A stretch of 64,000 nt of DNA from Lepus europaeus (Eukaryota; Chordata; Mammalia; Lagomorpha; Leporidae): assembly GCF_033115175.1 (NCBI RefSeq), contig NC_084830.1, positions 42,043,409 through 42,107,408 of the forward strand. Reading direction: 5' to 3'. Below, piece by piece: positions 61,975-64,000 of this stretch; positions within the stretch are counted from its first letter, which is position 1, and each line of letters starts with the position of its first letter. The notes under the pieces are model-generated. The model had not been told where the DNA came from. It searched no databases and saw nothing but the letters and a program-made list of their open reading frames with translations. The translations under genes and the position numbers were made by a program.

Positions 61975-62534
61975 TTGGTAAAGTGATGAACTCTTGATGA
62001 TGGAAAACTATTTGATAAAGTCTTTAGGATGGCAAGCTAATAAAATTATCTCATTAACTTGCCTAAGATTGTTCTTATTTCTGTTTTATTTAAATGAAGC
62101 TGTTTGAATTGTGAACAAATACAGTTGACTTAATATTTGAGTGCTAAGATAAACAAAACATGTCTTTTTTGATGAAGGTTAAGAATGCATGTGTTTTGTA
62201 AAATGAAAGATACAACACTAAAAAGTGTATTTTGAATATTTGCTCTTGATAATTAGATATGATAGAACATAGGATACAGAATGGAAAAATAAACCTACCA
62301 TGACCTCATTTTGCCTCCTCAGAGATAATCTCTTGTTAGTCCTTTGTTTGTACTTGTGGGAATTTATTTTGCTGAAAACAATTCTGTTCTTAAAGATTAG
62401 ATTTGAAAGTTGGTACCCACATGCATTCTTTAATAAATATCTTCTTATTCCCTGACAAGACATCAGAAAGTTCTTTTAAAAAATAGAACTAAAGATAAGT
62501 CTATTTTAGTGCAAAGCAACATGAAATCATATCT
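61975..62534. other. AT-rich intronic DNA
   Basis: Nothing recognised. Confidence 0.5.
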
Positions 62535-62980
62535 ATAGTTTTTCATAACATTTTCCATGAACTTTAAAAAGTTTTTTAAAAATTATTCTTCATTTTCTTT
62601 TGCAAGGCAGAGAGAGAGAAATAGATTTTTCCATCTTCTGGTTCACTGCCTGAATGGCTGACACGGCCAGAGCTGGGCCAGACCAAAGCCAGGAGCCTGA
62701 GCCCAGTCTGGGTCTCCCACAGTTGTGGTAGTGACTCAGGTAGTTGAAGCATCATCGGCTGTGTCTCAGGGTGCTCGTCAGCGGGAAGCAGAAGGGCTGG
62801 GACCCCCAGTAGGCGCTCCAGTGTGGAACGCAGGCATCCTAAGTGGCACCCACTGCTGTGCCAAACTCTGCCCCTCCTTGAACTTTTTGAAGAAGAAACC
62901 CTGAGTGCATGAGTCTCAACAAGTTTTTCACCAAAATAAACTCATCCTTTAATTATACCTGTCACAAAGTTTTTGAAGTG
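62535..62980 (+). repeat. unnamed dispersed repeat, copy 3 of 3, split by SINE
   Basis: A left piece (62,535-62,565, ttttccatgaacttt) and a right piece (62,879-62,980, caccaaaataaactcatcct and aagtttttgaagtgtcc) are separated by a SINE. Confidence 0.55.
62566..62878 (-). mobile_element. old CSINE with 8-bp TSD
   Basis: cttttgcaaggcagagaga, catcttctggttcactgcc, cgcaggcatcctaagtggc. Duplication tgaacttt at 62558-62565 and 62879-62886. Confidence 0.85.
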
Positions 62981-63177
62981 TCCTTGTATTAGCAGGTGCT
63001 GCTTTATTTTTAATCTTCATAAGTGTTCTTTTATGTGTAACAGAAATGGATATAATCCCCCTTTTTCTTCTTTAGTCACAAGTTCTGTATGTAGATGAAG
63101 CTGAATAGTTTGAGAGAGTTAACATTCACAGAGGGAGACATTGCATTCACCTAGGTATTGAATAGGATTTAGGAGAG

Positions 63178-63245
63178 TTTTTTTTTCTTTATTGAGGTAT
63201 GATTGACAAATACATATATTTAAGGTATACAGTGCAGTGCAGGGG
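63178..63245 (-). repeat. L1M 3' fragment
   Basis: tttattgaggtatgattgac and aaggtatacagtgcag resemble the complement of old L1 ends (tattgagatataattgac, aaggtgtacaatgtg). Confidence 0.5.
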
Positions 63246-63247
63246 TT

Positions 63248-63515
63248 GCTTTATTTTTTAAAAGGATTGATGTATTTGAAAGACAAAAGAGAGGAGAGCC
63301 AGAGAAGAAAGATCTTCTATCCATTGGTTCAGTCCCAGAATACCTGCAATAACCAAGGCTGGGCCAAGCCAAAGCCAGAAGCCAAGAACTCTGTCTGGGT
63401 CTCCAGTGTGGGTGGCAGGGGCCCAAATACTTGAGCCGTCTGCTGCTTTCCCAGATGCATTAGCAGGAAGCTGGATTGGATTGGAACCCAAGTAGTTGGG
63501 GCTCAAGCTGTCACT
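63248..63515 (-). mobile_element. old CSINE, head incomplete
   Basis: ttttttaaaaggattgatgt, ctatccattggttcagtcc, gctggattggattggaacc. The head is not recognisable past about 63,515. Confidence 0.8.
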
Positions 63516-63574
63516 GTAATGTAGTGATAGTTACATAAGTGGCTTTACATGCTGTATGTGCCAGACTCTGTTCT

Positions 63575-63902
63575 TTTTCTTTCTTTCTTTCTTTCTTTGA
63601 GATTTATTTCAAATGCACAGTTACAGAGAGGGAGAGATAGAGAAGTCTTCTAGCCAGTGGTTCACTCTCCAGTTGGCTGCAACAGCTGGAGCTAGGCCAG
63701 TCTGAAACCAGGAGCCAGGAGCTTTTTTCAGGTCTCCCACATGGGTGTGGGGGCCAAGCACTTGGGCCATCTTCACTGCTTTCCAGGCTGTTAGTGGGGA
63801 GCTGCATTGGAATTGCAGCAGCCAGGACTGGAACTGGCACCCAGATGAGATGCTGCTGCTGGAGGCAGGAGGCTTAACCTACTAGCCACAGAGCTGGCCC
63901 CC
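63575..63902 (-). mobile_element. CSINE with 12-bp TSD
   Basis: (TTTC)n tail, head complement gccacagagctggcccc. Duplication agactctgttct at 63563-63574 versus aaactctgctct at 63903-63914. Confidence 0.93.
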
Positions 63903-63941
63903 AAACTCTGCTCTGAGGGCTTTTTATATTGTTGGGTTTTT

Positions 63942-64000
63942 TTTAAGATTTATTTTATTTGAAAGAGTTATAGAGAGAGACCAGGAGGGTGAGAGATTTT
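63942..64000 (-). mobile_element. CSINE cut by the window end
   Basis: ttttttttaagatttatttt, gaaagagttatagagagag: the inverted tail of another copy. The rest lies outside. Confidence 0.85.

Overview
This is genomic DNA of a lagomorph, most likely European rabbit (Oryctolagus cuniculus) or a close relative. About fifty copies, intact or partial, of the lagomorph tRNA-derived SINE (C repeat, CSINE) lie on both strands. They share a head of the type ggccggcgctgtggc, a B-box-like ggttcgagtcc, CT-rich 3' ends and AAATAAAT or poly-A tails. Many keep target-site duplications (TSDs). A 3'-UTR fragment typical of rabbit L1 is also present. Nothing prokaryotic or viral-coding was found.

One functional gene is visible: the 5' end of YWHAZ (14-3-3 zeta), on the + strand. 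A CpG island (about 45,930-48,520) contains a TATA-less promoter with CCAAT, an RFX X-box-like palindrome and a perfect CRE. A non-coding first exon ends at 47,239. Intron 1 (2.7 kb) ends with a long pyrimidine tract. The first coding exon (49,944-50,248; ATG at 49,955) encodes residues 1-98, including phosphopeptide-binding residues K49 and R56 and the S58 phosphosite. The following intron runs off the window, so the remaining roughly 60 percent of the protein is not here.

The first 45.9 kb reads as intergenic DNA. It holds three age groups of SINEs: old diverged copies; copies with AAATAAAT tails; and a young group whose head contains an ACTAGAACCCGGTGTGCCGG-like segment and whose tail is plain poly-A. 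It also holds fossils of L2/MIR, L1M, an L3/CR1-type LINE interrupted by a hAT element, a Tigger DNA transposon and two related LTR-like repeats. Two CpG-rich patches away from YWHAZ (18,820-19,230 and 26,220-26,680) are the only other promoter-like sequences seen.

Intron 2 of YWHAZ carries more SINEs, a three-deep insertion nest (57,455-58,512), a (TA)22 tract and an antisense processed pseudogene of ribosomal protein RPS15A (58,757-59,182). The pseudogene is the most informative unlisted element found. I found no convincing new biological system. All family names rest on remembered consensus sequences, not on a search.
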